Source of the DNA: Oscillospiraceae bacterium
GTDB lineage: Bacteria > Bacillota_A > Clostridia > Oscillospirales > JAAYXM01
NCBI GenBank assembly: GCA_017408185.1
Contig: JAFQVE010000578.1
Location: forward strand, 1-14,734
DNA length: 14,734 nt
Direction: 5' to 3'
The notes beneath the pieces were generated by a model, which saw only the letters and a list, made by a program, of their open reading frames with translations, was not told the origin of the DNA and did no database searches. Shown here piece after piece: positions 1-8,000 of this stretch (positions within the stretch are counted from its first letter, which is position 1; every line of letters begins with the position of its first letter). The position numbers and the translations under genes were made by a program.

Positions 1-180
1 ATTAAAGCGGCGGGAGTTCGCGCACTCAAAACTGTAGCACAGACGGCTATTGCGACAATCGGAACGGCGGCGGTGCTTGATGAAGTGAACTGGATAGCAG
101 TTGCGTCTGCATCCGCGCTTGCAGGTGTGCTTTCCTTGCTCACATCCGTTGCGGGGCTGCCGGAGGTTAAGGGGGAGTAA
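1..180 (+). CDS. Phage holin, r1t type (3' part only)
   Basis: The first 59 codons of the window are open and end at TAA (178-180); the start lies off the left edge. The translation has a short amphipathic lead-in ([21 protein letters not shown]) and two hydrophobic stretches, roughly residues 12-22 and 31-54, the second holding [17 protein letters not shown]. It ends in [11 protein letters not shown]. The pattern [10 protein letters not shown]...[14 protein letters not shown]...[15 protein letters not shown] is what I know of the Phage_r1t_holin family, whose members are usually about 65-85 residues, so only some 10-20 residues are missing. Holins form membrane lesions that release or trigger the endolysin at the end of infection. 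The amidase gene starts 3 nt downstream, the usual lysis-cassette arrangement. Family by recognition; function inferred. Confidence 0.85.
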   Translation: MKAAGVRALKTVAQTAIATIGTAAVLDEVNWIAVASASALAGVLSLLTSVAGLPEVKGE

Positions 181-183
181 GCT

Positions 184-870
184 ATGAAGATGCTTTTAAT
201 CGCAGGACACGGAGCGGGAGACCCGGGCGTTGTTCGGTTCGGACATAACGAAGCGGATCTCACGCGGGAGTTTGCAAGCCTTCTTAAAACCGAGCTTTCC
301 CCATACTGCGACGTTGACATTGCCGACACATCAAAGAACTGGTACAGGCATATTATAAAAAATTTCAACCGGTTCGACTTTAAGCCGTACAAATATGTGC
401 TTGAGCTGCACTTCAACTCAAATTCGAAGGGTGAAACGGGGGACGGCAAGACAACAGGCACGGAGATTTACGTCACGAGAGACGAGGCAGGGGTATCCGC
501 CGAGGAAAACATAGTTAAGGGTATAGCAAGCCTCGGGTTTAAAAATCGCGGTGTAAAGCGCAAGAATTACGACCTTATTTACTACATAAAGAAGCAGGGC
601 GTATCTTCTGCGCTGTTGGAAGTGTGCTTTCTTGATGATAAGGACGACTTCATACTGTATCAGGAAAAGAAGAAAGAGATTGCGAGGAAGGTTGCAGAGG
701 GAATTGCAAAGGGCTTTAAGCTTGAGAATTCTCTTGCCAACGACTGCAAGCTGCTTTGCGACAAAGGGATAATCAATTCTCCCGATTATTGGGCGAAGGG
801 TAAAGGATATTCCGATGCGAACACGGTGGCACTGATACAGAAATTTGCAAACTACGTAAGGGGGAAATGA
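184..870 (+). CDS. N-acetylmuramoyl-L-alanine amidase (Amidase_3 endolysin)
   Basis: A 228-residue phage endolysin that cleaves the amide bond between muramic acid and the stem peptide. The zinc-amidase pattern is complete. AGHGAGDPG gives ligand H9, GHNEADLTRE gives E23, LELHFNSN gives H76, and SSALLEVCFLDDKDDF gives the catalytic glutamate E146. The catalytic domain covers about residues 1-180. Residues 185-228 form a small helical module (DCKLLCDKGIINSPDYW, then LIQKFANYVRGK) often seen on Clostridia phage lysins and probably binding cell wall. No signal peptide is visible, so release should depend on the holin just upstream. The ATG is 8 nt after a strong site (GGGGGAG, 171-177), which supports this start over the second Met at codon 3. 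The long antisense ORF across this gene is a shadow. Confidence 0.93.
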   Translation: MKMLLIAGHGAGDPGVVRFGHNEADLTREFASLLKTELSPYCDVDIADTSKNWYRHIIKNFNRFDFKPYKYVLELHFNSNSKGETGDGKTTGTEIYVTRDEAGVSAEENIVKGIASLGFKNRGVKRKNYDLIYYIKKQGVSSALLEVCFLDDKDDFILYQEKKKEIARKVAEGIAKGFKLENSLANDCKLLCDKGIINSPDYWAKGKGYSDANTVALIQKFANYVRGK

Positions 871-871
871 T

Positions 872-1225
872 ATGACACCCAATAAAGCAATAGAGAGAGT
901 GAACAGCGTTTCTCCCGATGCGTACAGCGACGAGAGTAAGATGCAGTGGATAAGCGAGCTTGACGGAATGGTAAAGAGGCTTGTGCATCAGGAAACGGAG
1001 TTTCAGCCGTATAAGTTCCCCGAGGATATGAACAAGGAGCTTCTAATTCCCGCACCGTTTGACGGATTATACGAACTGTATATTATGTCAAAGGTTGATT
1101 TCCATAATCAGGAGTGGGGCAAATACAACAACTCTGCGACAACGTTTCATTCACTGTTTGACGACTACAAAAAGGCATATATCCGCGAGAATATGCCGAA
1201 GTCGGCAGGAAATATCAAGATATGA
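872..1225 (+). CDS. Small phage protein, neck/head-tail adaptor-like
   Basis: A 117-residue acidic, probably mostly helical protein starting 1 nt after the amidase stop, with a strong Shine-Dalgarno (AAGGGGGAAA, 859-868). It opens with MTPNKAIERVNSVSPDAYSD. Its most distinctive part is the C-terminal half: PAPFDGLYELYIMSKVDFHNQEW, then KYNNSATTFHSLFDDYKKAY. I associate the signature PF(D)xLYxLYLxxKIDFxNxExxxYNNSxxxFNxxYxxF with a widespread uncharacterised protein of Clostridia prophages, found between head genes and the tail/stabilisation gene. Position and helical character suggest a neck or head-tail connector, like gp6 or P22 gp4 adaptors. That role is inferred, with no catalytic motif seen. 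It sits directly before the gp10-like gene and is probably translationally coupled to both neighbours. Confidence 0.72.
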   Translation: MTPNKAIERVNSVSPDAYSDESKMQWISELDGMVKRLVHQETEFQPYKFPEDMNKELLIPAPFDGLYELYIMSKVDFHNQEWGKYNNSATTFHSLFDDYKKAYIRENMPKSAGNIKI

Positions 1226-1234
1226 GGTGATTAT

Positions 1235-2761
1235 ATGCTTTTACCTTATCTTGCAGAGGCAGAGAGCGCATCGAAGAAATATACCGTTGCTTTTCGCGGG
1301 TTAAACTACGGCGAAGGGTATCAGGACGGGGAAATGGAAGAATGCACGAACCTTTCAACGGAGAGATACCCTTGCATCAGCCCGAGGGCCGAGAGGCGCG
1401 AGAGAGCGCAGTTTTCTGCACCGAGCAGCATGCACGCAAAAGACGGAATAATCGTCGTTGACGGCACTGCCGTTTACTACATGGATAAAGACGGGACGAA
1501 GGAAGTAGGCACTGTCACCGAAGGACACAAACAGATGGCGACGATAGGAAACTACGTCGTAATTTTTCCGGATAAGGCGTACTTCAACGTTTCCACAAAG
1601 ACATTCGGAAGCCTTGAGGAAACATACACAGGTTCGGGGCTTGAGTTTACGCACAATACGATAACTACAACGGGGACGTTTAGTTTCAGAGACGGAGACG
1701 CGGTTACGATATCGGGATGCGCAACGGCGGAAAACAACAAGTCGATTATCATCCGAAGCCTGACGAGCAATACGCTTACATTCAAAGACAATTCCTTCAC
1801 TGCAGCAACGGAAACGGGAGAGGTTACGATAAAGAGAAAGGTTCCTGACCTTGAGTTCATATGCGAAAGCAACTACAGATTGTGGGGAACGAAGGGAAAC
1901 ACGATATTCTCAAGTAAATTTTCCGATCCGTTCAACTTTGAAGTGTTCGACGGGCTTGCGGACGACAGCTACAACATAGACGTGGGAAGCGACGGAGCCT
2001 TCACGGGATGCATTCCGTATTCCTCGCACATATGCTTTTTCAAGGAAAACACCCTGCACAAATTATATGGCACGAAACCGAGCAACTTTCAGATTGTTAC
2101 GGCGAATGTGTACGGCGTTCAGCAGGGATGTGAGCGAAGCATGTGCATCGTCAACGAACAGCTTTTGTATAAAGGCGTGGACGGGATATATTCCTACGCA
2201 GGCGGAGTTCCGGAGCTGATAAGCTCTAAGTTCGGGATGAAGAGATTTTCCGAAGCGGCGGCAACGTGCGACGGGGAGAGGTACTATATCTCGATGAAGA
2301 GCGGGGATGAGTGGAGCCTTTACGTGTATGACGTTCTCAAAAACATATGGATACGCGAGGACAACACACACGCTTGCGATATGGCGTTCTATGACGGGTA
2401 TGTGCATATCCTTGACGCGAACGGAGTTTTGTACAAGGTGGACCGGAAGCTCGGACGCGAGGATGTCGAGTGGAGCGCAACGTTCTGTCCGTTTAATGAG
2501 ACGGTGAATGAGAAGAAGGGATATTCCAAATTCCACTTACGCCTTGAAATGGGCGAAGGCTCACGGATAATGGTTGACGTTAAAACCGACAACGATACGC
2601 AGTGGAAAGAGGTTTACAAGACGCACAATGAAAAGGCGCGGACGATAAGCGTTCCGATAATTCCCACGAGATGCGACAACGTTTCAGTCAGACTCAGGGG
2701 AAAGGGAGAATGCACGGTAAAAACCTTCATCCGCGAATTTATAACAAGGAGTGACAAGTAA
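1235..2761 (+). CDS. P22 gp10-like stabilisation / tail hub protein
   Basis: A 508-residue beta-rich phage structural protein. Near the N-terminus is a 'FRGLNYGEGYQDGEMEECTNLS' block of the type found where DNA-stabilisation proteins describe the coordination region. Further on is the hallmark run: YRLWGTKGNTIFSSKFSDPF, then NFEVF, followed by several short strands (CFFKENTLHKLYGTKPSNFQ; LLYKGVDGIYSYAGGVPELIS; YYISMKSGDEWSLYVYDVLK). This pattern of W-G and Y-x-G repeats resembles the beta-propeller-like gp10 of P22 and tail tubular protein B of T7-type phages, which close the portal and hold packaged DNA. The start follows GAGGTGA (1224-1230) at 4-nt spacing. The stop overlaps the next start (TAATG). 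Role by similarity of motif and position; no enzymatic motif seen. Confidence 0.72.
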   Translation: MLLPYLAEAESASKKYTVAFRGLNYGEGYQDGEMEECTNLSTERYPCISPRAERRERAQFSAPSSMHAKDGIIVVDGTAVYYMDKDGTKEVGTVTEGHKQMATIGNYVVIFPDKAYFNVSTKTFGSLEETYTGSGLEFTHNTITTTGTFSFRDGDAVTISGCATAENNKSIIIRSLTSNTLTFKDNSFTAATETGEVTIKRKVPDLEFICESNYRLWGTKGNTIFSSKFSDPFNFEVFDGLADDSYNIDVGSDGAFTGCIPYSSHICFFKENTLHKLYGTKPSNFQIVTANVYGVQQGCERSMCIVNEQLLYKGVDGIYSYAGGVPELISSKFGMKRFSEAAATCDGERYYISMKSGDEWSLYVYDVLKNIWIREDNTHACDMAFYDGYVHILDANGVLYKVDRKLGREDVEWSATFCPFNETVNEKKGYSKFHLRLEMGEGSRIMVDVKTDNDTQWKEVYKTHNEKARTISVPIIPTRCDNVSVRLRGKGECTVKTFIREFITRSDK

Positions 2762-3141
2762 TGCCTATTTTTACGCAACAGCTGCAGAAGGTTGATTACT
2801 CAAATCCGCATGAAGCGTTAAAGAAGATGTACAGTCACATAAAGTATATCCAAGAACAGCTTGAATACACCCTTATGAACCTCGACAGCCGGAATATAAC
2901 GGAGATTGACACAGACAAGACCGTTATCACGGACTCTACAGGCGGTTCCTCGATAGGCTCATACATAACGCTTACGGGAGCGAAGGGAGAGAGCTTTAAG
3001 GTCGGCAAGAATGCAGACGGCGGGTTTGACTTCTCAATATCCGGAAAGAACGGTGTACAGACTTTATACCTCGACAGCTCAGGAAACTTAGTAATAACAA
3101 AGAACACCATCCTGACCGTAGACGGCGGGGAATGGTTATAG
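2761..3141 (+). CDS. Small phage structural protein, unrecognised
   Basis: A 126-residue protein whose ATG overlaps the preceding stop (TAATG at 2759-2763), so it is translationally coupled. Residues about 1-45 are predicted helical (SNPHEALKKMYSHIKYIQEQ then LEYTLMNLD). Residues 50-126 are beta-rich and Gly/Ser/Thr-rich (GSYITLTGAKGESFKVGKN, GGFDFSISGKNGVQTLYLDS, GNLVITKNTILTVDGG). A helix followed by short beta repeats is common in small tail-spike, fibre-tip or plug subunits that trimerise. I do not recognise the family. Its place between the gp10-like protein and the next virion protein supports a structural role. Confidence 0.65.
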   Translation: MPIFTQQLQKVDYSNPHEALKKMYSHIKYIQEQLEYTLMNLDSRNITEIDTDKTVITDSTGGSSIGSYITLTGAKGESFKVGKNADGGFDFSISGKNGVQTLYLDSSGNLVITKNTILTVDGGEWL

Positions 3142-3157
3142 AAGGGAGAGGACTATT

Positions 3158-4879
3158 ATGGGACTTAAAGCAGTATCGGTACCTGCAAAAAAGAAGACAA
3201 ACACTTGGAGCAAGACAATGACGAACAGGGGAACAACTTATTCAAACGGTTCGTCAGGCGGAAGCTCATCCTCAGGAAGCTCGGGCGGGACAAGCTATAC
3301 CGGAGTGCATCCGGATATCATAGCGAAAGCAACGGAAATTGCAAACCGACAGAATTCATCCTCAGGCGGTTCGTATTCGGGCGGCGGCTCGGGAACGGTA
3401 TCGAATAACGGAACAACGGTTAAAGCAGACGCTTACGGTAAGGCCCCGGGCGGGCTTTCGGTCGGCACAGATGTAGTAACGAACGGCGGGACCTATCGTA
3501 TAACGGGAGTGAACGCAGACGGAAGCTATAAGTCAACGAAGGTAAGCGACACAAATTCGTATAATTATTCAGGGGTATACAGCAATGCCGGCTCGGGGAC
3601 AAGCACCTCTGTCGGCGGTCAGACGTGGCAGAATCAGACTGATTACGGAATACTGGGACAAGAACAGATGGCGGCGGGTGCAAACTGGCAGGACGTTCTT
3701 GCTACATACAACAGCCGTTACAATAAGGCGATGGGAACGCCCGAGCTTAATCAGTTTGCAAACGACGAGATACAAAGCGCAATGTGGGATTATATAACAA
3801 ATGCCATAGAAGCAGAGAATACGCAGGAGCGAAATGAGTATATCGAGGACTGGAACGAGCTGTTCACCGAGGAAGCCCCGACGTATGAAAGCCAATACAA
3901 CCCTGCGATTGACGAAATGCTGAATAAAATACTCAACCGTGATGATTTTTCGTACAACGCGGCGGACGACCCGTTGTATCAGCAGTATCAGGCAATGTAC
4001 CGTCAGGAGGGAGACCGCGCAATGCAGGAGACGCTTGCAAATGCGGCAGCAAGCGCGGGTGGTATGAACTCCTACGCAATTACGGCGGCACAGCAGGCGG
4101 GAAACTACTACAACTCGCAGATGGCAAACAAGATACCGGAGCTGTATCAGCTTGCATATGAAATGTACCTTCAGGACAAAGCAAGCATGGTTGAGGATTT
4201 GGGAATCCTGCAGAACATGGACAACACGCAGTATAACCGCTACCGCGACACGATGAGCGATTATTACAACGACAAGAACTTTGCATACGGAATGTATCAG
4301 GACGCGGTAAATCAGGGCAATTATCAGCAGGAGTTTGACTACAACCGGCTTTTGAATGACCGGAACTGGAATTATCAGGTGGGACGTGACACCATTGCGG
4401 ACAACCGATATGAAAACGAGTGGAATTACGGCGTACAGCAGGATGCACTTGAGAACAAGAGATATGAGGAAGAGCTTGCACTCAAAAACGAGGAAGCAGC
4501 GAGAGAGCAGGCGAAGGAGCAGGTTTACGCACTCCTTGACCTCGGACAGATGCCGGATGCTTCACTTCTGCAGGCGGCGGGAGTTGATACATCGTTTGCA
4601 ACGGCGTATCTTGCGGGAGTAAAGAATCAGGCGAACAGTTCGAAAAAATCGAATACTTCGGGTTCCTCGGGCGATTCAGGTTCCTCACCACAGGGCACAC
4701 CGGTGGTTGAGGATTACGGAACGGGGTATGACTCCATACTTCTCAATGCAAGGGAAATGAAAACGCGAGGATACAGCAAGGACAGAATCGTTGAATATCT
4801 CGACAAGCAAGGTGTAAAAGAACTCTCGGATTCAGGATACATAGAAATTCTTAAAAAACTGTTTCCGGATGAGAGATAA
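3158..4879 (+). CDS. Large Gly/Ser- and Tyr/Asn/Gln-rich virion protein, probable internal or ejection protein
   Basis: A 573-residue protein with a Lys-rich start, then about 150 residues of low-complexity Gly/Ser/Thr (residues 20-150). Next is a long helical region rich in Tyr, Asn and Gln. The central block holds FSYNAADDPLYQQYQAMY, REGDRAMQETLANAAASAGG, MNSYAITAAQQAGNYY, then ELYQLAYEMYLQ. I know this signature from uncharacterised virion proteins of many Clostridia prophages. Residues 404-439 carry two imperfect 18-residue repeats beginning WNYxV and ending RYExE. A second Ser/Gly linker (about 492-520) leads to a small C-terminal helical domain. No enzyme motif is visible. The site GAAGGGAGAGG (3141-3151) supports the start. 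An internal/ejected or tail-assembly role is inferred from composition and position. Confidence 0.72.
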   Translation: MGLKAVSVPAKKKTNTWSKTMTNRGTTYSNGSSGGSSSSGSSGGTSYTGVHPDIIAKATEIANRQNSSSGGSYSGGGSGTVSNNGTTVKADAYGKAPGGLSVGTDVVTNGGTYRITGVNADGSYKSTKVSDTNSYNYSGVYSNAGSGTSTSVGGQTWQNQTDYGILGQEQMAAGANWQDVLATYNSRYNKAMGTPELNQFANDEIQSAMWDYITNAIEAENTQERNEYIEDWNELFTEEAPTYESQYNPAIDEMLNKILNRDDFSYNAADDPLYQQYQAMYRQEGDRAMQETLANAAASAGGMNSYAITAAQQAGNYYNSQMANKIPELYQLAYEMYLQDKASMVEDLGILQNMDNTQYNRYRDTMSDYYNDKNFAYGMYQDAVNQGNYQQEFDYNRLLNDRNWNYQVGRDTIADNRYENEWNYGVQQDALENKRYEEELALKNEEAAREQAKEQVYALLDLGQMPDASLLQAAGVDTSFATAYLAGVKNQANSSKKSNTSGSSGDSGSSPQGTPVVEDYGTGYDSILLNAREMKTRGYSKDRIVEYLDKQGVKELSDSGYIEILKKLFPDER

Positions 4880-5083
4880 GGGCACTATGCTCGCTTTTCG
4901 GGAACATCCCGAAGCGCTCTTATTACTTTCTTGATTCGCCAAGAAAGTAATGCAAAGAACGCGAAAAAGGGGAGAACTCGCGCGCCCACTCCCGTGGCGC
5001 AAGGAAACCTCCCCTTTTAACCCCTCCGCGCGCATCGCCGGAAGGGCTGAATAATGAGAAAAGGGTGAAAGGAGATTTTTGCA
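4880..5083 (+). ncRNA. Structured intergenic element with three hairpins before the giant gene
   Basis: This 204-nt gap is the only large one in the phage operon. Hairpin 1 pairs CGCTTTTCGGGA with TCCCGAAGCG (4892-4916, two bulged Ts). Hairpin 2 is a perfect 12-bp stem, ATTACTTTCTTG / CAAGAAAGTAAT (4922-4933 / 4940-4951), with loop ATTCGC. Hairpin 3 has a perfect 10-bp outer stem, AAAAGGGGAG / CTCCCCTTTT (4965-4974 / 5009-5018), enclosing an inner stem GCGCC(c)AC / GTGGCGC. A weaker CCCTCCG / CGGAAGGG pairing lies at about 5022-5044. From memory, hairpin 2 and its flanks resemble dispersed intergenic palindromic repeats in several bacterial groups. It could be such a repeat, or a transcribed RNA controlling expression of the next gene. 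The structures are seen directly; the function is unknown. Confidence 0.55.
4892..4930 (+). terminator. Weak possible rho-independent terminator or attenuator after the virion gene
   Basis: The first hairpin of the gap (4892-4916) starts 12 nt after the stop of the preceding gene. It is GC-rich and is followed by the interrupted T-rich run CTCTTATTACTTTCTT. The T tract is broken, so termination would be partial at best, which would lower transcription into the giant gene. It could equally be just the first arm of the larger structured element. Confidence 0.3.
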
Positions 5084-5086
5084 GTG
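5069..5086 (+). promoter_or_regulatory. Ribosome binding site deciding the GTG start of the giant gene
   Basis: AAAGGAG (5068-5074) lies 9 nt before a GTG codon at 5084. This is the only well-placed start before the open frame. The protein then begins with the repeated RSDYLLK motif, which supports GTG rather than a downstream ATG. Confidence 0.75.
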
Positions 5087-8000
5087 GCAAGATCTGATTA
5101 TCTGTTAAAAGAACACAGAGCAAAGAATAACCGGAACGAAACGAAGAAAGCGGGGACGAGAAGATCTGATTATCTGCTCAAAAATCCGTTGTCTGAAGAT
5201 GGACGCAAAGAAGCTCAGAAGGAACATCGAGCACTTGAGGGCGGACGCAAGGTTGATATTATTTCTGCGAAAGCACGCGAAGATGCGGTGCGGAAGCTTC
5301 GGAATGATTTTGCATTTGCAAAGGATTTTACGGAGAATTTCGGTGCAAGGGCGGCGGCACGTGATGATGCGAGATATTCAAACTATGATGCAGCCACAGC
5401 CGAACTGAATATTGATTCGGCAAAAGAAAAGGAACTTTCGCTGCAGAGAGAACTAAATAAAGCAAGAAGAAGCTCGGATATGAGCAAGCGGACGAGGCTT
5501 AACGAAGAGCTTGCCGAGGCGCGAAAGCTTACAGAACGCTTAGAACGTGAGCGGGAAGAATATTCCGATTATGAGCGCAGAAGTCTTATCAGACAAGGAT
5601 ACAGGGAGCCGACGTTTTCTGATTATTTGAGAGCTCCGATGAAGGGCTATGAACAGATGAAGCTCGGGACGGAGAAATTCAAGGAGATGTCAGGACTCGG
5701 AGGGAATGCAGAGGCTTACGAGGAAAAGCTTAACGGCGAAAAATACAGATATGTGCCGAGAAACGATTTTGAAGGCGCGGTTCTTGAGGGGCTTTCGCAG
5801 ATAGGTACGATGGGTTATGTTACTCTTAATCCGAGGACACTTGCCGGAGCAACAGCTGCAGGCGGAGCTGCGGCGCTTGCCGGGCAGGCGGGGCCACAGG
5901 TGGTTGCACCCGAGGAAATTGTGACTGTTCCTGCGGCAGCTATTACCGGAGCAACGGCGGCGGGTGCGACTGTTATGTATGAAGCCGAGGCGGGACTTGC
6001 TTATGATGAGATGATAAAAAACGGCGTTTCTCCGAATACAGCAAGGAATATCGCGGTTGGAGTAGGAACTGTAAACGCACTCATTGAGTCGGCGCAGATA
6101 GATGAGCTCATAGACATAACGAAGGTTTTGTTAAGAAACAAAGGAACAAAAAGCTTCGGGTTAAAAATGGCAGAGACGTTGACAAAAGCGGGAGTGAGCA
6201 TCACCGGCAACACGCTTGAAGAGGTTGCACAAGAGGGCTCTACAATAGCCGGTGCACAGATTGCGAATAAGGTTGATAAGGGCGAATGGGCGTATACCGG
6301 AGAGGAAGTTGCTGAAAGACTCGGAGACACAGCCAAAAGCGCGGCTATGTCATTCGGAATGCTTACAGCTCCGTCCGTTGCTGTGAACGTAGGAATGAAT
6401 GCAATAGATGCGCGGAAAAATACCGTTGCGTCGGGAGCAGATTTGCGGTATAATGAAGGCAATGAAAGGGGTGTTGTAAATGGACGAGAAGATGAAACAG
6501 GAAATGGAACAGGAGATAGAAGAGTTCGCACAGTCGATTTATCAAAACTCGAACAGCCCGAAGCGCAATATGGAGGAAGCTCGCTTTCTCGCAAGGGCAA
6601 TTATCGAACAACTGTACCTCGGATAACTGACATTTCCGACAAGAGGATAACGGAGACAGACATAGTTGAACCGGCAGAGGGAAGCGTTGGTCAATATGCA
6701 AAAATACAAGCTGACGAATACAACGTGCCATGCCATATTGTAAGCGACGAAGCTTTTGCAAGAGAGGGCATCGGATATGATGCCTATTCGCGCGGAGGAC
6801 AAGTATATATCCGAGAAAGTGCGGATGACAGCAAGAGGGATGCGTACATCCCGCACGAAGTTTCGCACGTGATGAAGCAGACGGGATATGCGCCGTATAT
6901 GGAATTTGTCGGTGATTTGCCTGAAAAGGTGAATATGTCCTCACAAAACACAAGCGAACTGATAGAGAAAGTAGCAAAGCACAGAAAGCTTGAAAACATA
7001 GAATTAACATCGTTGACGCAGGAACAGACTGTAGATTTCTGGGACGAGTTCAATGCTATGGTTTACGGGACGATACAAAAAGCAAAAGCACAAGGGAACA
7101 ATTATGAATGGTACCTCGGAGAGGTTCTGCACGACCTTGACGGGTATGTTGCCGGGATGGACTCGTTACATAACGATTTCAAGGCGCACAATAAGAAGAA
7201 CGCGCCTGCACCCGTTGTACGATCCGCACCGTTTAACGTTATGAGCAACGAGGCGGTTGATGCGAGAAGAACGAGAGAAGCGGGTATCCGCAGTTATTAT
7301 GGCTTTGGCGAACACGGAGCAAGAACGTTTGCCGACGTAATGGATAGCATGCCTGTGGATTCCCTTGCCACAAGAGCGTTTTCTGCGGCATACGAAGCAG
7401 GGCGTACAAATCTTTCTCCGAAACTGGCAGAGCTTAAAACAGACGTTCAGATAAAAGCTTTTGAAGCGGGACTGAAGGATCATAACGCAGAAACCAAGAG
7501 CAAGGAAGAGAATGTGAAAAACGTTGTTTCCCACGGCGACAAGGCGGGATTTGACGGAAACGGCAAGCCTTCCGACGTGACAGAAACAGAGATAGAGATT
7601 GTCGATAAACTTTACAAGGCTATGGGAGTAAAGGGAAGCCTTGCTGACGGGCTGTTGGGAAATGCAGAGCTTAAAACAAACATAGGCATCTCACCCATCG
7701 CAAGAGATTTCCAAAGGGAAGCCGAGATTGACGGCGAAAAGCGCAAGGTATCAATCGTATATCACGCGGCACACGAAATTGCGATGCACAGGCTTATGGA
7801 GCTTGCACCGAAGGAAGGGCAGGCATTCATAAACGCTCTCTATCGGTATATGGGTGTGGACAACGTAAAGAGCCTTGCCGAAGCGAAGAGAGAGGCATAT
7901 GCCGCGCAGGGCGTTGAGATATCTCTTTCCGAAGCTATGGAAGAGGTTGCGGCAAATCAGATTTTAGCTCTTTATAACTGGGATGAAGCAAAGTTTGCCG

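Noticed and set aside
4832..5035. 67-codon minus-strand frame over the hairpin-rich gap
   Set aside because: Its sequence simply follows the palindromic element and runs into the 3' end of the virion gene; similar short frames over such repeats are usually spurious.
6001..6600. 199-codon minus-strand frame
   Set aside because: Ser/Pro/Thr/Phe-rich composition typical of antisense frames and no start signals; the plus-strand frame continues through it.
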